DNA of 24,511 nucleotides from Aquimarina sp. (GCA_002697475.1 NZVW01000009.1:1-24511); one strand, 5' to 3'; shown: positions 1 to 10,462, counted from the stretch's first letter. Numbers and translations: made by a program. Notes: a model not told the origin generated them from the sequence alone.

Positions 1-1
1 A

Positions 2-1876
2 TTAGCTGAAAAAATTACTAAAAATACACCGGATAAAATTTGGCCAGCAAAAAATAAAGATATTAACTTTTTGATATTGTATGCCAGATTTAGAGCAGGA
101 GTAGGTTTTGATATTATGGTGAAAGATTACGGTGAAGCAAGATGTGTAAATACAGGCGATCAGGTAGGGATCAATGGTTGGTATGCTAACGGACAGGCTT
201 ATGCCTATCTTCAGGGAGAGTTGGGCGTAAATATAAAATTGTTTTTTATACGAAAGAAGATTCCAATTATTAAAGGAGGAGCTGCGATCTTGATGCAGGC
301 AAAAGGACCTAATCCATTTTGGATGCGTGGATATGCTGCGGGTTATTATGATCTATTAGGAGGATTGGTAAAAGGTAGTTTCCGTTTAAAAGTTACTCTG
401 GGTAAAGAATGTGAATTGGATAACGTATCACCGCTTGGTGGTATAAAAATGATAACTGATTTAACCCCGAAGGATGGAGATGCGGATATTGATGTTTTTG
501 CGGCCCCACAGGCAGCATTTGCCATGCGCGTCAATGAACCTATCGTAATCCCCGAAGATGATGGAGATAAAACTTATAAGGTCATTCTGGAGAAGTTTAT
601 AATCACCGATGAGACCGGTAACGAAATAGTGGGTGAATTAGAATGGGGAAGAATGAATGATCGTGCTACTTTTATTTCAGATGACATTTTACCTCCGGAC
701 ACAAAACTTAAAGTAAGCGTTGAGGTAAGTTTTCAGGAACGTGTTAGTGGGGTTTTCAAAACCATTATGGTCGATGGTCAGAAAGCTATGGAAAAGGAAG
801 AACGGAACTTTACCACGGGAGGAGCACCGGATTATATACCTTTGCATAACATCCAATACGCCTATCCGGTAGTAGACCAAAAGCATTTTTATAGAGACGA
901 ATACAATTCAGGCTATATACAACTACAAAGAGGTCAGGATTATCTATTTGACAACTCGCAGTGGGAGAGCAGGGTAAAGTTTACCGATGAAACCGGAGAA
1001 TATAAAGAAGCAGATTTTAACTACAACACCTCAGAAAATAAAGTTTCTTATTCACTTCCACGGGTACAAAGGGAAACTGGTTATGTAATGTCAATTATCA
1101 GTGCTACCAAGAATAGTTCAGGAAATACTACGACATCGACTACTCAAACACAGGACTTTGGGGATGAAAATACGATGGAGATACGTTCTAACACTGCTGA
1201 GAATGTTTTGAAGGAAGGAGAGATTGAGAGATTATCTTATGGATTTAGAACTAGTCAATATAATACGTTTAAGGATAAAATCAAAGATTTAAAAGTAACT
1301 GATGATGATTGGGGAAAAATTAATTCTGCGGTAGTCTTTCTTTCCTCTAAAATTGAATTTAATGAAGGTTTTGATTTGTCAGAATTGGTAGGAAATAAAT
1401 ATACAGAAAACAAACCTTTGGTATTGGTAGAATCAGATTTAAACGATAGGTATTTTAAAGAAGATATTAATCCGATTTTATATCGAATATTTGTGCAAAG
1501 TAGTTCTTATGCCTTATCAAGGGATGCAAATGAATATGGTTATATACCCAACAAGGCTTTACCTATTATGAGCAATTACTTAACCAGTTTAGAGAATAAT
1601 GTGGATATCAACTGGAGATCAACAAGATTCCCGTTCAGATATAATCTTACTGATATTTATTATGTGGATTATCTCGATGTGAGAGATAGAGTATTGAATG
1701 ATTATGCTAATGGTTTATTAACACCTGGTTCGCAGTGGTTAAGTATAATTTCTGAAGATTTTGATTTTATGAGATATGGAGATTATACTATAAAAATACG
1801 CTATATACTTCCTGGCGGGATTTCAGGAACGTCTGCAGATTATACCTATAAAAACCCTTTAACCATTAGGAAATAG
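2..1876 (+). CDS. C-terminal part of a large surface protein (5' truncated by window)
   Basis: The reading frame is open from base 2 with no stop, and no convincing start lies inside the window. The gene therefore begins upstream, and 624 codons plus the stop are visible. A TTG at 71 could be read as a start, but the codons before it (LAEKITKN...) look coding. The first ~120 visible residues are rich in Gly and aromatic residues (FRAGVGFD, GINGWYANGQAYAY). An Ig-like stretch with many acidic residues follows, then a segment with TGGAPDYIP and a GYIQLQRGQDYLF motif. The C-terminus is beta-rich and ends in NPLTIRK. No T9SS tail, lipobox or enzyme motif is visible. I do not recognise a named family; from memory, similar segments occur in very large surface proteins next to FN3, SprB and TANFOR genes in Bacteroidota. 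The next gene starts at the base after the stop codon, so the two are almost certainly co-transcribed. The role is probably structural on the cell surface (inference). Confidence 0.8.
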   Translation, partial: LAEKITKNTPDKIWPAKNKDINFLILYARFRAGVGFDIMVKDYGEARCVNTGDQVGINGWYANGQAYAYLQGELGVNIKLFFIRKKIPIIKGGAAILMQAKGPNPFWMRGYAAGYYDLLGGLVKGSFRLKVTLGKECELDNVSPLGGIKMITDLTPKDGDADIDVFAAPQAAFAMRVNEPIVIPEDDGDKTYKVILEKFIITDETGNEIVGELEWGRMNDRATFISDDILPPDTKLKVSVEVSFQERVSGVFKTIMVDGQKAMEKEERNFTTGGAPDYIPLHNIQYAYPVVDQKHFYRDEYNSGYIQLQRGQDYLFDNSQWESRVKFTDETGEYKEADFNYNTSENKVSYSLPRVQRETGYVMSIISATKNSSGNTTTSTTQTQDFGDENTMEIRSNTAENVLKEGEIERLSYGFRTSQYNTFKDKIKDLKVTDDDWGKINSAVVFLSSKIEFNEGFDLSELVGNKYTENKPLVLVESDLNDRYFKEDINPILYRIFVQSSSYALSRDANEYGYIPNKALPIMSNYLTSLENNVDINWRSTRFPFRYNLTDIYYVDYLDVRDRVLNDYANGLLTPGSQWLSIISEDFDFMRYGDYTIKIRYILPGGISGTSADYTYKNPLTIRK

Positions 1877-3967
1877 ATGGATTTCAAAAAACATTATAGA
1901 GTATTTTTGATTGTATTGTTCAGTTCTTTGGTTATGAATGGACAAGAGGTTGCTGATGTGCTTAAGAATGAAGTAAAGGTAATTGTAAGGTATGATGGGT
2001 CAAACGTTAAATTACGATGGGCACCGACAACACCATCGGCTTGGATTAAAGGAAATACATTTGGGTATCATATAGAAAGGTTTACCATTGCTAAAAATGG
2101 TGAAATTTTAGAAAAGCCTATTAAAGTAGATATTACTGAGTCAAATCTTTTTCCAGAGCCATTGGAATTATGGGAAAAAGATATTGAAATAAACGATTAT
2201 GCAGCCATCCTTGCACAGTCTTTATATGGAGAACGTTTTGAAGTAGGTCAAATGGAAGGTGGCTTAGCACAAATCATCAATAAATCAAAGGAAATAGAGC
2301 AACGGTATTCTTTTGGACTATTTGCAGCCGATATGGACTTCTATAGTGCAAAAAAGGCAGCGTTAGGACTCGAAGATAACACCATCGAAAAAGACAACGA
2401 GTATCTCTATAAGGTTACCATAAACGTTCCAGAAGGAGCAGATAAAATCGAGTCAGGAATAGTAAGCATAAAAATACAAGAAAACATTGAAAAATTGCCA
2501 GCGCCTATTGATGTATATGCTGTAGGTGATGACAAAAGTATTTTGCTAACCTGGGAGTACGCCATGTTTAAAAAAGTATTTACCTCTTATTTTTTAGAAC
2601 GATCGGAAGATGGTACCAACTTCAAACGACTCGGGGACACACCACTGGTCAATTTAAATGATAAGCCGGATAAGCCATCAACACGGATGTTTTATGTAGA
2701 TACAATTCCTGCAAATAACAAAATATACTATTATCGTGTTCAGGGTATAACACCTTTTGGAGAGGTAAGTCCTTTTTCTAAAGTGATAAGTGCCCGGGGG
2801 GTTAAAAAATTAGAAGATGTACCTCATATATCCAGATATAGTTTTGATAAACAAGGTTCGGTAGTTCTGGAATGGGATTTCGAAGAAAAGGTAGAAAAAG
2901 ATATTATCGGATTTGAACTGAACTGGGCTGTGCAAGAAAAAGGGCCTTATACAACCGTAGTTTCTGATATATCTGCAAATTCAAGAAAAGTAGTTTACAA
3001 GAACCCGGAGCCTTCCAATTATTTCAGAATAGTGGCGCTGAGCAAAAACAACCAAAAGACTACTTCGCTTACTTCCTTTGTACAAACAATTGATTCTATT
3101 CCTCCATCAAAACCTTTAGGGCTACAAGGGGTAGTCGATACGCTTGGAGTGGTAAGATTACAATGGATTGCGAATACAGAAAAAGATATTTTGGGTTATC
3201 GTGTATTTCGAGGTAATCTTGAAAATGAAGAAGTTTCACAGATAACTATATCACCTATTTCCAGAACCTCATTTATAGATACAGTTCAGGTGAAATCTTT
3301 AAATAGTCAAGTCTTTTATCAGATTGTAGCGGTTGACCAGCGCTTTAATATGTCTGACTATTCAGAAAAATTAGCGGTACTAAAACCTGATGTAGTACCG
3401 CCGTCCTCTCCTATTTTTTCAAAATATAGTGTAGACAAAGAAGGAGTGCAGCTACAGTGGATCAGAAGTACTAGTGATGATGTACAATACCACCAATTGT
3501 ATAGGCAATCGACCAAAGATGTAGAAAAGGGCTGGGAATTGATTTTTAAGAGTAGTGATACTACAGCAAGCTATAGAGATCAAACTGCTATCACAGGCAT
3601 AACCTACAGATATGCTGTCTTTGCACAGGATAAGGTAGGATTACAATCAGCACCATCTACTCCCCTGACTATAACAGTACAGAAAAATGACAAGGTTAAA
3701 GTTATTAAAGGGTTTAGGGGTATTGTGGATAGAGAAGCTAAAAATATCAATCTATCCTGGCGAATTACATCAGATCAGGTAAGGGAACTGATCATTTATA
3801 AAAATAAAGAAGGAGAAAAACCGGTGTTATGGAAACAACTTCCGGGAACAATTAATACGATTTCTGATAATGGTGTAAACCCAAATACGGTATACATCTA
3901 TCAGTTAAAAGCTATAACAGGGAACGCTCAATTTACAGAATTGGAAAAAATTACAATAACATATTAA
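1877..3967 (+). CDS. Secreted fibronectin type III repeat protein
   Basis: This 696-residue protein has an N-terminal signal peptide (basic start, hydrophobic FLIVLFSSLV, likely cleavage after NGQ near residue 23). The rest is a chain of about six FN3-like beta-sandwich modules. The clearest begin near residues 207 (LPAPIDVYAV, then LLTWEYA), 317, 410 (PPSKPLGLQG, then VRLQWIANTEKDILGYRVFR), 509 (PPSSPIF, then VQLQW) and 612. Each shows the expected Trp in strand B or C and a Tyr-x-Tyr/Val pattern near the module end. The first module (about 33-205) is longer and less typical. There is no sorting domain, so it may stay in the periplasm or join a complex through a partner. The ATG directly abuts the upstream stop, and the next gene begins 2 bases after its stop, which indicates translational coupling. 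FN3 chains usually act as spacers or binding modules; the partner here is unknown. Confidence 0.85.
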   Translation: MDFKKHYRVFLIVLFSSLVMNGQEVADVLKNEVKVIVRYDGSNVKLRWAPTTPSAWIKGNTFGYHIERFTIAKNGEILEKPIKVDITESNLFPEPLELWEKDIEINDYAAILAQSLYGERFEVGQMEGGLAQIINKSKEIEQRYSFGLFAADMDFYSAKKAALGLEDNTIEKDNEYLYKVTINVPEGADKIESGIVSIKIQENIEKLPAPIDVYAVGDDKSILLTWEYAMFKKVFTSYFLERSEDGTNFKRLGDTPLVNLNDKPDKPSTRMFYVDTIPANNKIYYYRVQGITPFGEVSPFSKVISARGVKKLEDVPHISRYSFDKQGSVVLEWDFEEKVEKDIIGFELNWAVQEKGPYTTVVSDISANSRKVVYKNPEPSNYFRIVALSKNNQKTTSLTSFVQTIDSIPPSKPLGLQGVVDTLGVVRLQWIANTEKDILGYRVFRGNLENEEVSQITISPISRTSFIDTVQVKSLNSQVFYQIVAVDQRFNMSDYSEKLAVLKPDVVPPSSPIFSKYSVDKEGVQLQWIRSTSDDVQYHQLYRQSTKDVEKGWELIFKSSDTTASYRDQTAITGITYRYAVFAQDKVGLQSAPSTPLTITVQKNDKVKVIKGFRGIVDREAKNINLSWRITSDQVRELIIYKNKEGEKPVLWKQLPGTINTISDNGVNPNTVYIYQLKAITGNAQFTELEKITITY

Positions 3968-3969
3968 TC

Positions 3970-6900
3970 ATGGGGAAAAGAATAGTACTATGTTTAAGTT
4001 TTCTTTTTAGCTTGCTGAGTTTTGGTCAGGGCTCTAAGATAGAACTTACTAATATTCAATTTCAAATTAGGGGAGACGAAGCAATTTGCAGCAATGTGAT
4101 CAGGGTCACTGTTTATTTCCAGGATGGAGGACAGGAACAAATTTGGTTTGAAGATGAAGGACCTGTAACACATCCTATTTTTGGCATTCGTTATTGGCCA
4201 GATGGGACATTTTCCTATCCTAATATTACTAGGTCTTGGCCTAATAGAATCGTTCGTTCTATGAGGGTTCAAGTAAACACGCACGAAAAAAGGGATGGGA
4301 GACGGTGTAGTAGTGGTAAGGGATCATTTATAGAGCAAGACGAGACCAGAACTGTAAATTTAGATGCTTGCGATCAAGATTATTATGAAGTCTATAAAAG
4401 AAATGGGGGAGAGTTCGAAGTGGAACACACCATGAAGTTTAATTGGCGTGTATCTCCTTTAGTTAGAGTAGATTATAATGGTTCTAACATTGCAGGTTAT
4501 GATGATGATTTAAAAGCCAGAGCTATCGGGTATTACAGTAATTCATCTGTATATAAATGGCAGTATCAAGTGACTAATAGATATGGAAGTCCTGTGAGTT
4601 ATCGATGGAATTCTATTCCCAGTGTAGTTCCTAGTCGTAATTTAGCAGTAACACCAAATACTTTTTTGCCGGCAACCGACATAGGAAAGGACATCCATAT
4701 TCGGGTAAAACCGTGTACCTATGCAGATTCTCCTAATTTCATTACCTATAGACTACGAAAATCAGCTCCCCATATCCTTTCTGTAAGTCCTATTGGGGTA
4801 AGTTGTTATGATGCTGAAGATGGGGAAGCCACCATAAGATTTGATAGGGCTTTAGAAGCGGGGGATAACCTGAATATTTCGATTTATGACCGCACCCGCG
4901 GAGAGGTTGTTACCTCGTATGAAGATGTAGCGTTGGATGGCAATAATAGTATTCGTCTACAAGGCTTACCTCCTAGTGGCATAAACGGTTTCAGGATCGA
5001 TCTGATTACTGGTAATTATAATGGAGAACCTTATTTTACGGAAGGTCCCGGGCATACGGCAATATTTAATATTAATAGACCAGCTTATGTAGCTTTTAGC
5101 AGGGAACCACAAGGAAGTGATGTCAAGTGTTTTCAAGGAGATGACGGTTCAATAGTGGTTTCAGCAAATGGTGGGGTGGGTAATTATGAATATTTAATTC
5201 GGAAAACGACAGAGTCCTGGGGAAATACTTGGTACCCATTTAACAATGCTACCAATACAACCATAACAGAACTACGACCAGACGTAGGAATCGACGAAGG
5301 CACGTATGAGATAAAAATAAGAGATGGAAACCAATGTGTTGCCAAAGAACCTTTTAATGACAATGGGGAAATAAAATTGGGAGTAGAGATTATAAAGGAG
5401 GTTACAATAGGAGCACCTGATACCCCATTACAGATAGAATACATAACCGAAGAAAGTTTTGATCCTACTGCAGATGGATTTACCAATGGACAAATTAAGG
5501 TTAGGGTTTTTGGAGGGACGCCATTTGATGATAACACCTATAATTATGTTTGGAGGGATGTAAATGGTTCAATATTAACTACCATTGATACTTCAGTGGA
5601 GACTGATGGTTCAGGCAATCCACAGTTTTTTATTACACTACGAGATGTAGGAGAAGGGATTTATTTTCTTACCGTACGAGATAAGAATTACAGTTCCGCA
5701 ACCTATACCACAGGTTGTTTTGTAGAGAATAGCTCTTATCCTTTAGAAGATCCTGACCCATTAACCCTGCAAATAGAGGAAACCAACCCTATATCCTGTA
5801 ATAAGGTAAATACAGATATAGACAAGGATAAGGACGGCGAATTAACAGCGATCGCTACGGGGGGTGTTCCTTTAGAACCGGGTGATAATGGAGGACTAAG
5901 TTACTATTACATTTGGAAAAAGAAGAATACTTCAGGAGTTTGGGAGATTATAAAAGACAAGAATGAAGGAGAGCCTGTATTAAGTAATCTTTCTGAGGGA
6001 GAATACGCCGTAAATATTGAGGATGCCAATGGCATCATTATAGGAACTTATGTCAACAACGTGTTAGATGAGGCTACAGATGTTACATATGATTTACAAG
6101 CGCCTGAACCTATAACCTTTACTATTGATAAACAAGATGTGTACTGTTATGGAGGAAATGATGGTTTTATACATATTAGTCTATCTGGAGGAACAGGAAG
6201 CTATACCGTTACCTGGTTAGATGACAACAACAATTCAAGCTTAGACCGTGATAATCTTTATGAAGGAAACTATACAATTTTAGTCGAAGATGAGAATGGA
6301 TGTAGTGCTAGAGAAACTATAGAGATTACACAGCCAACAACTCCTTTAAGTTTAACCTATCCCTCATTGTATAACCAGCCTTCAGCATTCGGGCTTACGG
6401 ATGGTTGGATTGAAGCTCGTATTTCAGGAGGAACAACTAATGCTGATGGTAGTTATAATTTCATTTGGACAGATCAGGATGGTATGGATTGGCAGTCAAA
6501 TGTAATTACTTCCATTGATCCGGATACCAATGAATTTATATTGAGACTTCAAAATATTGGTAAAGGATATTATACACTTACCATAACTGATGCGAATCAT
6601 ACCTCGGCGTCTGTAAAAGACGGGTGTACGATCACGAATGGTTTCCAGTTGGATGAACCGGAACCATTAAAGGTTGTCATTGAAGAAGACACCCCTATTT
6701 CCTGTAATCAATTAAATGAATACGGAGATCCTTTTAGTGATGGAGTGCTTATAGCCCATGCCACAGGAGGAATCCGCTTTAATCCCGGATTGCCCTATGT
6801 CTATACGTGGAAAAAGCAGAATGCATCAGGTAACTGGGATGTACTGACTACTCATACAGATAGCATTGCACGTAATTTAAGTGACGGGAGGTATGCTGTA

Positions 6901-9093
6901 AACATTGAAGATGCCAATGGTATTATATTGGGAGAATATGTGAATAATATTCTGGTAAGACCTATAGATAGCACCTATGTTTTTAGAGAACCTGAATTAT
7001 TACAAGTTAGTTTGACTAAACAGGATGTGTATTGTTATGAAGGTAGTGATGGTTGGGTGGAAGCCTCGATAGAAGGAGGGACGCCTCCCTACACACTATT
7101 ATGGAATACTGGTGAAACTACAGAAAGAATTGAAGAATTAGTTCAGGGAGATTATGATATATTGGTAACGGATAGCAGAGGATGTAACGCGATGGCCACC
7201 ATCACTGTAGAGCAACCAGTAGCCCCTATTGAGGTCACCTATACAGCGTTTAGTCGTCCTTCAGGTATTGGTAATCCAGATGCCTGGATTGAAGCTACGA
7301 TTACAGGGGGCACTTCTTTTGATGATTTTAGCTATACCTACAGCTGGGTAGATGTTTCAGGAACTAGTCTAAACTCGCAGACACAAACTGAAATTACATT
7401 GGATAACGCTTTCAGAATACGCTTAAATGGGATTCCTGCGGGGACTTATTACCTAACCATTCAGGATAAAAATTATGAAATAGCCGCTACTAAAGAAGGC
7501 TGTACATTTATCGATAGTGAATTTACTATTTATGAACCCATTGAGGCTACTATAGAAGAATTTACACCGATATCCTGTAATCAGTCTAATGAAGAATTTG
7601 ACCCCTTTAGTGATGGAGGCATTGTAGGTCATGTCAGAGGAGGAGTACCATTCTCCACAGGTTTGCCATACAGGTATACCTGGAAAAAGCAAAACGTAGC
7701 CGGAGAATGGGAGGTGCTCAGTAATCAGAATGATAGTATCGCCACAAACTTAAGTGCCGGATGGTATGCATTGAATGCCGAGGACAGTATGGGACAGGTT
7801 ATGGGCATATATGAGAGTGAAATATTGATTAGAGCTATCGACTCCACATTTTATTTCGAAGAACCACTACTCTTGGAAGTTGCTTTATCCGCTACACCTA
7901 TTTCTTGTGATACAGGTAATAACGGAACGGCTTCGGTTGCTATTACTGGCGGAACACCTCCATATACCATTGAATGGTCTACGGGTAGTACGGCTACCAC
8001 CACTACGGGATTAATCTCCGGTACTTATATCGTTTATGTAACCGATAGCAGAGGATGTAGGGCTGAAGGAAGTATTTTTATTGATCAGCCCGGAGGAATA
8101 CAGACTACTGTTTTAGAAGCTAATGATCCAACCTGTTTTGAAGGAGAAGACGGCAGTATTACTATTCAAATTACAGGCGGGACACCTCCCTATGCATATG
8201 AATGGAATACCGGTGAAAACGATTTAAACTTGAATAACCTAAGAGAAGGGTCTTATCTCTTATCTATTGAAGATGCAAATGGATGTAGGGCATTTGAAGA
8301 AGTTACATTAACAGATCCATTACCTACTCCTTTAGAATTGGGTGAAAATAGAACAATATGTGCGGATCAGGCGTTGACATTGGATATAGGTATTGAAGAT
8401 TCAGGTGCTACTTATGTATGGACATCAGATACGGGCTTTAGCAGTACCGAACCATTAGTATCTTTAACAGAACCGGGAACCTATCGCGCTACGATTACCA
8501 CGTCTTTAGGATGCATAACCTCTGATGAGGTTAAGGTTATCGTTTCAGAGGATGAAATCGATGCTGATTTTCTACTGGCCACTCAGGCATACACCGATCA
8601 GGAAGTTGTTTTGGTAAATGTTAGTACACCAATAGGAGATAGGGTAGTATGGACAGTACCTGAAGAAATAACGATATTAAGTGAAGAAAAAGAAAAATTG
8701 ATTTTACAATTTGATATGCCTGGCGTTTATCCTATACAAATGCGATCCTATCAGGGGGATTGTTATCAGGATTATGAAAAGAATATCATAGTAGAGAAAA
8801 ATATTGATACAGCAGTTCCTGAAGATGAACAGCAGCGTTTTATAAAAGAACTTTTGGTATATCCTAATCCTACTGAAAGCGATTTCTCTGTAAAGATTGC
8901 TTTGGCAGAAGTATCAAATGTATACATAAAGGTAATTAATTTAATTACCTCTGATGTTATGAATGAACAAGAAGCGGAAGGCAATAGTGAATATTTGTTA
9001 GATTTTACTGCCGGACACCTTCCATCAGGGGTGTACCTGTTATCCGTAGAAACCCCTAGTGGCAATGCTATACGTAAGTTAGTAGTAGAATAA
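3970..9093 (+). CDS. SprB-repeat surface adhesin-like protein with T9SS type A sorting domain
   Basis: This 1707-residue protein starts with a signal peptide (MGKRIVLCLSFLFSLLSFGQ). Residues ~25-265 are unrecognised. From ~270 onward there are many SprB-type repeats with the pattern Cys, DG, GGTPPY, W, G-x-Y-x-x-x-V-x-D, GC, QP (examples near 1030, 1300 and 1395). Residues ~485-1375 are a threefold supermodule, listed separately. After ~1450 come Ig/PKD-like segments with a TYVWTSDTGF motif. Residues ~1628-1707 form a T9SS type A C-terminal sorting domain: YPNPTESDF, then PSGVYLLSVET and a terminal RKLVVE. The family is known for surface adhesins exported by the T9SS, such as gliding adhesin SprB, but this protein is much shorter than SprB and I would not call it that. 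It lies 2 bases after the FN3 gene and 19 bases before the PKD lipoprotein gene, so it is very likely in one operon. It is the only protein in the window with a visible T9SS tail and may be the surface-anchored filament of the system. Confidence 0.9.
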   Translation: MGKRIVLCLSFLFSLLSFGQGSKIELTNIQFQIRGDEAICSNVIRVTVYFQDGGQEQIWFEDEGPVTHPIFGIRYWPDGTFSYPNITRSWPNRIVRSMRVQVNTHEKRDGRRCSSGKGSFIEQDETRTVNLDACDQDYYEVYKRNGGEFEVEHTMKFNWRVSPLVRVDYNGSNIAGYDDDLKARAIGYYSNSSVYKWQYQVTNRYGSPVSYRWNSIPSVVPSRNLAVTPNTFLPATDIGKDIHIRVKPCTYADSPNFITYRLRKSAPHILSVSPIGVSCYDAEDGEATIRFDRALEAGDNLNISIYDRTRGEVVTSYEDVALDGNNSIRLQGLPPSGINGFRIDLITGNYNGEPYFTEGPGHTAIFNINRPAYVAFSREPQGSDVKCFQGDDGSIVVSANGGVGNYEYLIRKTTESWGNTWYPFNNATNTTITELRPDVGIDEGTYEIKIRDGNQCVAKEPFNDNGEIKLGVEIIKEVTIGAPDTPLQIEYITEESFDPTADGFTNGQIKVRVFGGTPFDDNTYNYVWRDVNGSILTTIDTSVETDGSGNPQFFITLRDVGEGIYFLTVRDKNYSSATYTTGCFVENSSYPLEDPDPLTLQIEETNPISCNKVNTDIDKDKDGELTAIATGGVPLEPGDNGGLSYYYIWKKKNTSGVWEIIKDKNEGEPVLSNLSEGEYAVNIEDANGIIIGTYVNNVLDEATDVTYDLQAPEPITFTIDKQDVYCYGGNDGFIHISLSGGTGSYTVTWLDDNNNSSLDRDNLYEGNYTILVEDENGCSARETIEITQPTTPLSLTYPSLYNQPSAFGLTDGWIEARISGGTTNADGSYNFIWTDQDGMDWQSNVITSIDPDTNEFILRLQNIGKGYYTLTITDANHTSASVKDGCTITNGFQLDEPEPLKVVIEEDTPISCNQLNEYGDPFSDGVLIAHATGGIRFNPGLPYVYTWKKQNASGNWDVLTTHTDSIARNLSDGRYAVNIEDANGIILGEYVNNILVRPIDSTYVFREPELLQVSLTKQDVYCYEGSDGWVEASIEGGTPPYTLLWNTGETTERIEELVQGDYDILVTDSRGCNAMATITVEQPVAPIEVTYTAFSRPSGIGNPDAWIEATITGGTSFDDFSYTYSWVDVSGTSLNSQTQTEITLDNAFRIRLNGIPAGTYYLTIQDKNYEIAATKEGCTFIDSEFTIYEPIEATIEEFTPISCNQSNEEFDPFSDGGIVGHVRGGVPFSTGLPYRYTWKKQNVAGEWEVLSNQNDSIATNLSAGWYALNAEDSMGQVMGIYESEILIRAIDSTFYFEEPLLLEVALSATPISCDTGNNGTASVAITGGTPPYTIEWSTGSTATTTTGLISGTYIVYVTDSRGCRAEGSIFIDQPGGIQTTVLEANDPTCFEGEDGSITIQITGGTPPYAYEWNTGENDLNLNNLREGSYLLSIEDANGCRAFEEVTLTDPLPTPLELGENRTICADQALTLDIGIEDSGATYVWTSDTGFSSTEPLVSLTEPGTYRATITTSLGCITSDEVKVIVSEDEIDADFLLATQAYTDQEVVLVNVSTPIGDRVVWTVPEEITILSEEKEKLILQFDMPGVYPIQMRSYQGDCYQDYEKNIIVEKNIDTAVPEDEQQRFIKELLVYPNPTESDFSVKIALAEVSNVYIKVINLITSDVMNEQEAEGNSEYLLDFTAGHLPSGVYLLSVETPSGNAIRKLVVE
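5422..8091 (+). repeat. Threefold ~290-306-residue supermodule of SprB-like units
   Basis: Within the SprB-repeat gene the same order of sub-units occurs three times, starting at residues 485, 791 and 1085 (bases 5422, 6340, 7222). Each copy begins with a TPL/API segment and a GGT-containing unit with (Y)xxxWxDxxG. It continues with a unit containing ISCN, a WKKxNxxGxW motif and NLSxGxYAxNxED, and ends with a classical SprB repeat (DVYCY in copies 1 and 2, ISCDT in copy 3). Copies 2 and 3 share longer identical stretches than copy 1 does, for example DPFSDG and LPYxYTWKKQN. This points to stepwise tandem duplication. Confidence 0.8.
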
Positions 9094-9112
9094 AAAATGT
9101 GATGTAAAAGAA

Positions 9113-10462
9113 ATGAAACAAATACCCTACATAGTACTTTTTTTACTTGGTCTGGCTTGTACAAAAGAGGAGGCGCTTCCCGTAGTTGTTGATTTCGATA
9201 TAGATGTTTTTAATGATGACTTCTCTATACCGGTACAGGTAGTAATCATCAATAAAACCAGAGGGGCAGAAACATATCAATGGGTGTTTGAAGGAGCAAT
9301 TCCAGCCACTTCCAATGACCGAAATCCGGGTGTCATCCGTTATGAAGAAAAAGGAGAATACACCATTACATTATATGCAACAAATGAAGATGGTTCAGAG
9401 GGTGAAAAGGAGATTGTTATAAATATTGATGATCCTGTGATCATTGATTTTAGTGCTACTCCTCAAGGGGATAACTTCTCACCGGTTTCTATAGTAATTG
9501 AGAATTCCACTACGGGAGCATCAGAGTTTCTCTGGGCTTTTGAAGGTGGAAACCCTTCCTCATCTACCCTACAAAACCCTGGTACAATAGTTTTTGGTAC
9601 ACCAGGAGAACATACCATTTCACTACAAGCTTCCAATGGACTGGAAACCGAGGTGTTGGAAAAAACAATTACGGTAGCTCCTTATCTAGAGGCTGATTTT
9701 GAGATCGATGTCGCTTTTGAAGATGATGATTACCAAGCACCTGTAAGTGTAAAATTGGTCAATAATTCAGTGAGTGCTACAAGCTATAATTGGTCTTTTA
9801 CGGGAGCGAATATAGCATCAAGTACGGCAGAAGAACCTGAAATTGTTTTTAATAGCATAGGTACTCAAACCATAACACTCACGGCAACTAATGGAAAAGA
9901 AACTAAAACCATTTCAAAGAACATTAATATTCTGGAGAATACCAACCTTCGGATCTATGAGGATATTCAATTGGGTATCAATAGCGCTCATACTTCAAAT
10001 AGTATAGGAGCTTTTTTCTCAACCTTGACTAGAGAAGTCTATAGTGCAGCAGAGGTAAATGAGCAAGTGTCTTCGAGTATTGATATTGTTTTTTTTGGAC
10101 TGAATGAAAATTTTTCACGTAACCGGTTTGTGTCTCCTGATGGATTATCGGATACCACATTTCCTGAAATAGAAGGAGCGCAACATACCAAATTTATTAA
10201 TTCTCAGGAGTTGTGTAATTGTAGTGCTTCATTATCTGTAGTTGATTTTGATGCTATGAATAATGATTCTATACTGCAAAGCCTTACTATTGATGAAACT
10301 CCTGAAGGCTTACAGGATTTTAATGGGGATATGATTCCCCGCATTGTATTGTTTGAAACTCAGGATGGCAGAAAAGGGGCGATCAAGATTAAAGACTATA
10401 TTTCAAATGGGACAAGTTCTTATATCGTAGTAGATATAAAAGTTCAAAAAGAAAGTAGATAA
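9113..10462 (+). CDS. PKD-domain lipoprotein
   Basis: This 449-residue protein has a short lipoprotein signal with lipobox LGLAC, placing the lipidated cysteine at residue 16; acidic and hydrophobic residues follow. Three consecutive PKD domains occupy about residues 24-105, 108-188 and 192-273. Each has the family pattern of a Y/F-x-W-x-F-x-G-A/G motif, a P/S-rich loop (NPG or EP), a Gly-x-(Y/H/Q)-T-I-x-L strand and a closing N-G/D-G turn. The last ~175 residues are a separate unrecognised domain containing two cysteines in LCNC. The protein is expected at the outer membrane, facing the periplasm or the surface. The start lies 19 bases after the stop of the SprB-repeat gene, and co-directional spacing suggests one transcript. 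It may anchor or dock the secreted repeat proteins (inference). Confidence 0.88.
   Translation: MKQIPYIVLFLLGLACTKEEALPVVVDFDIDVFNDDFSIPVQVVIINKTRGAETYQWVFEGAIPATSNDRNPGVIRYEEKGEYTITLYATNEDGSEGEKEIVINIDDPVIIDFSATPQGDNFSPVSIVIENSTTGASEFLWAFEGGNPSSSTLQNPGTIVFGTPGEHTISLQASNGLETEVLEKTITVAPYLEADFEIDVAFEDDDYQAPVSVKLVNNSVSATSYNWSFTGANIASSTAEEPEIVFNSIGTQTITLTATNGKETKTISKNINILENTNLRIYEDIQLGINSAHTSNSIGAFFSTLTREVYSAAEVNEQVSSSIDIVFFGLNENFSRNRFVSPDGLSDTTFPEIEGAQHTKFINSQELCNCSASLSVVDFDAMNNDSILQSLTIDETPEGLQDFNGDMIPRIVLFETQDGRKGAIKIKDYISNGTSSYIVVDIKVQKESR

Noticed and set aside
71..1876. TTG at 71 as a true start of the first gene
   Set aside because: The frame is open back to base 2 with coding-like residues, there is no signal peptide after the TTG, and related proteins are far longer, so the gene starts outside the window.
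5184..5537. A 117-codon open frame on the - strand
   Set aside because: It is antisense to the well-supported SprB-repeat gene and its translation has no recognisable features.
8772..9164. A 130-codon open frame on the - strand
   Set aside because: It is antisense to the conserved T9SS sorting domain and to the start of the PKD lipoprotein gene, and its protein is low-complexity and Ser-rich.
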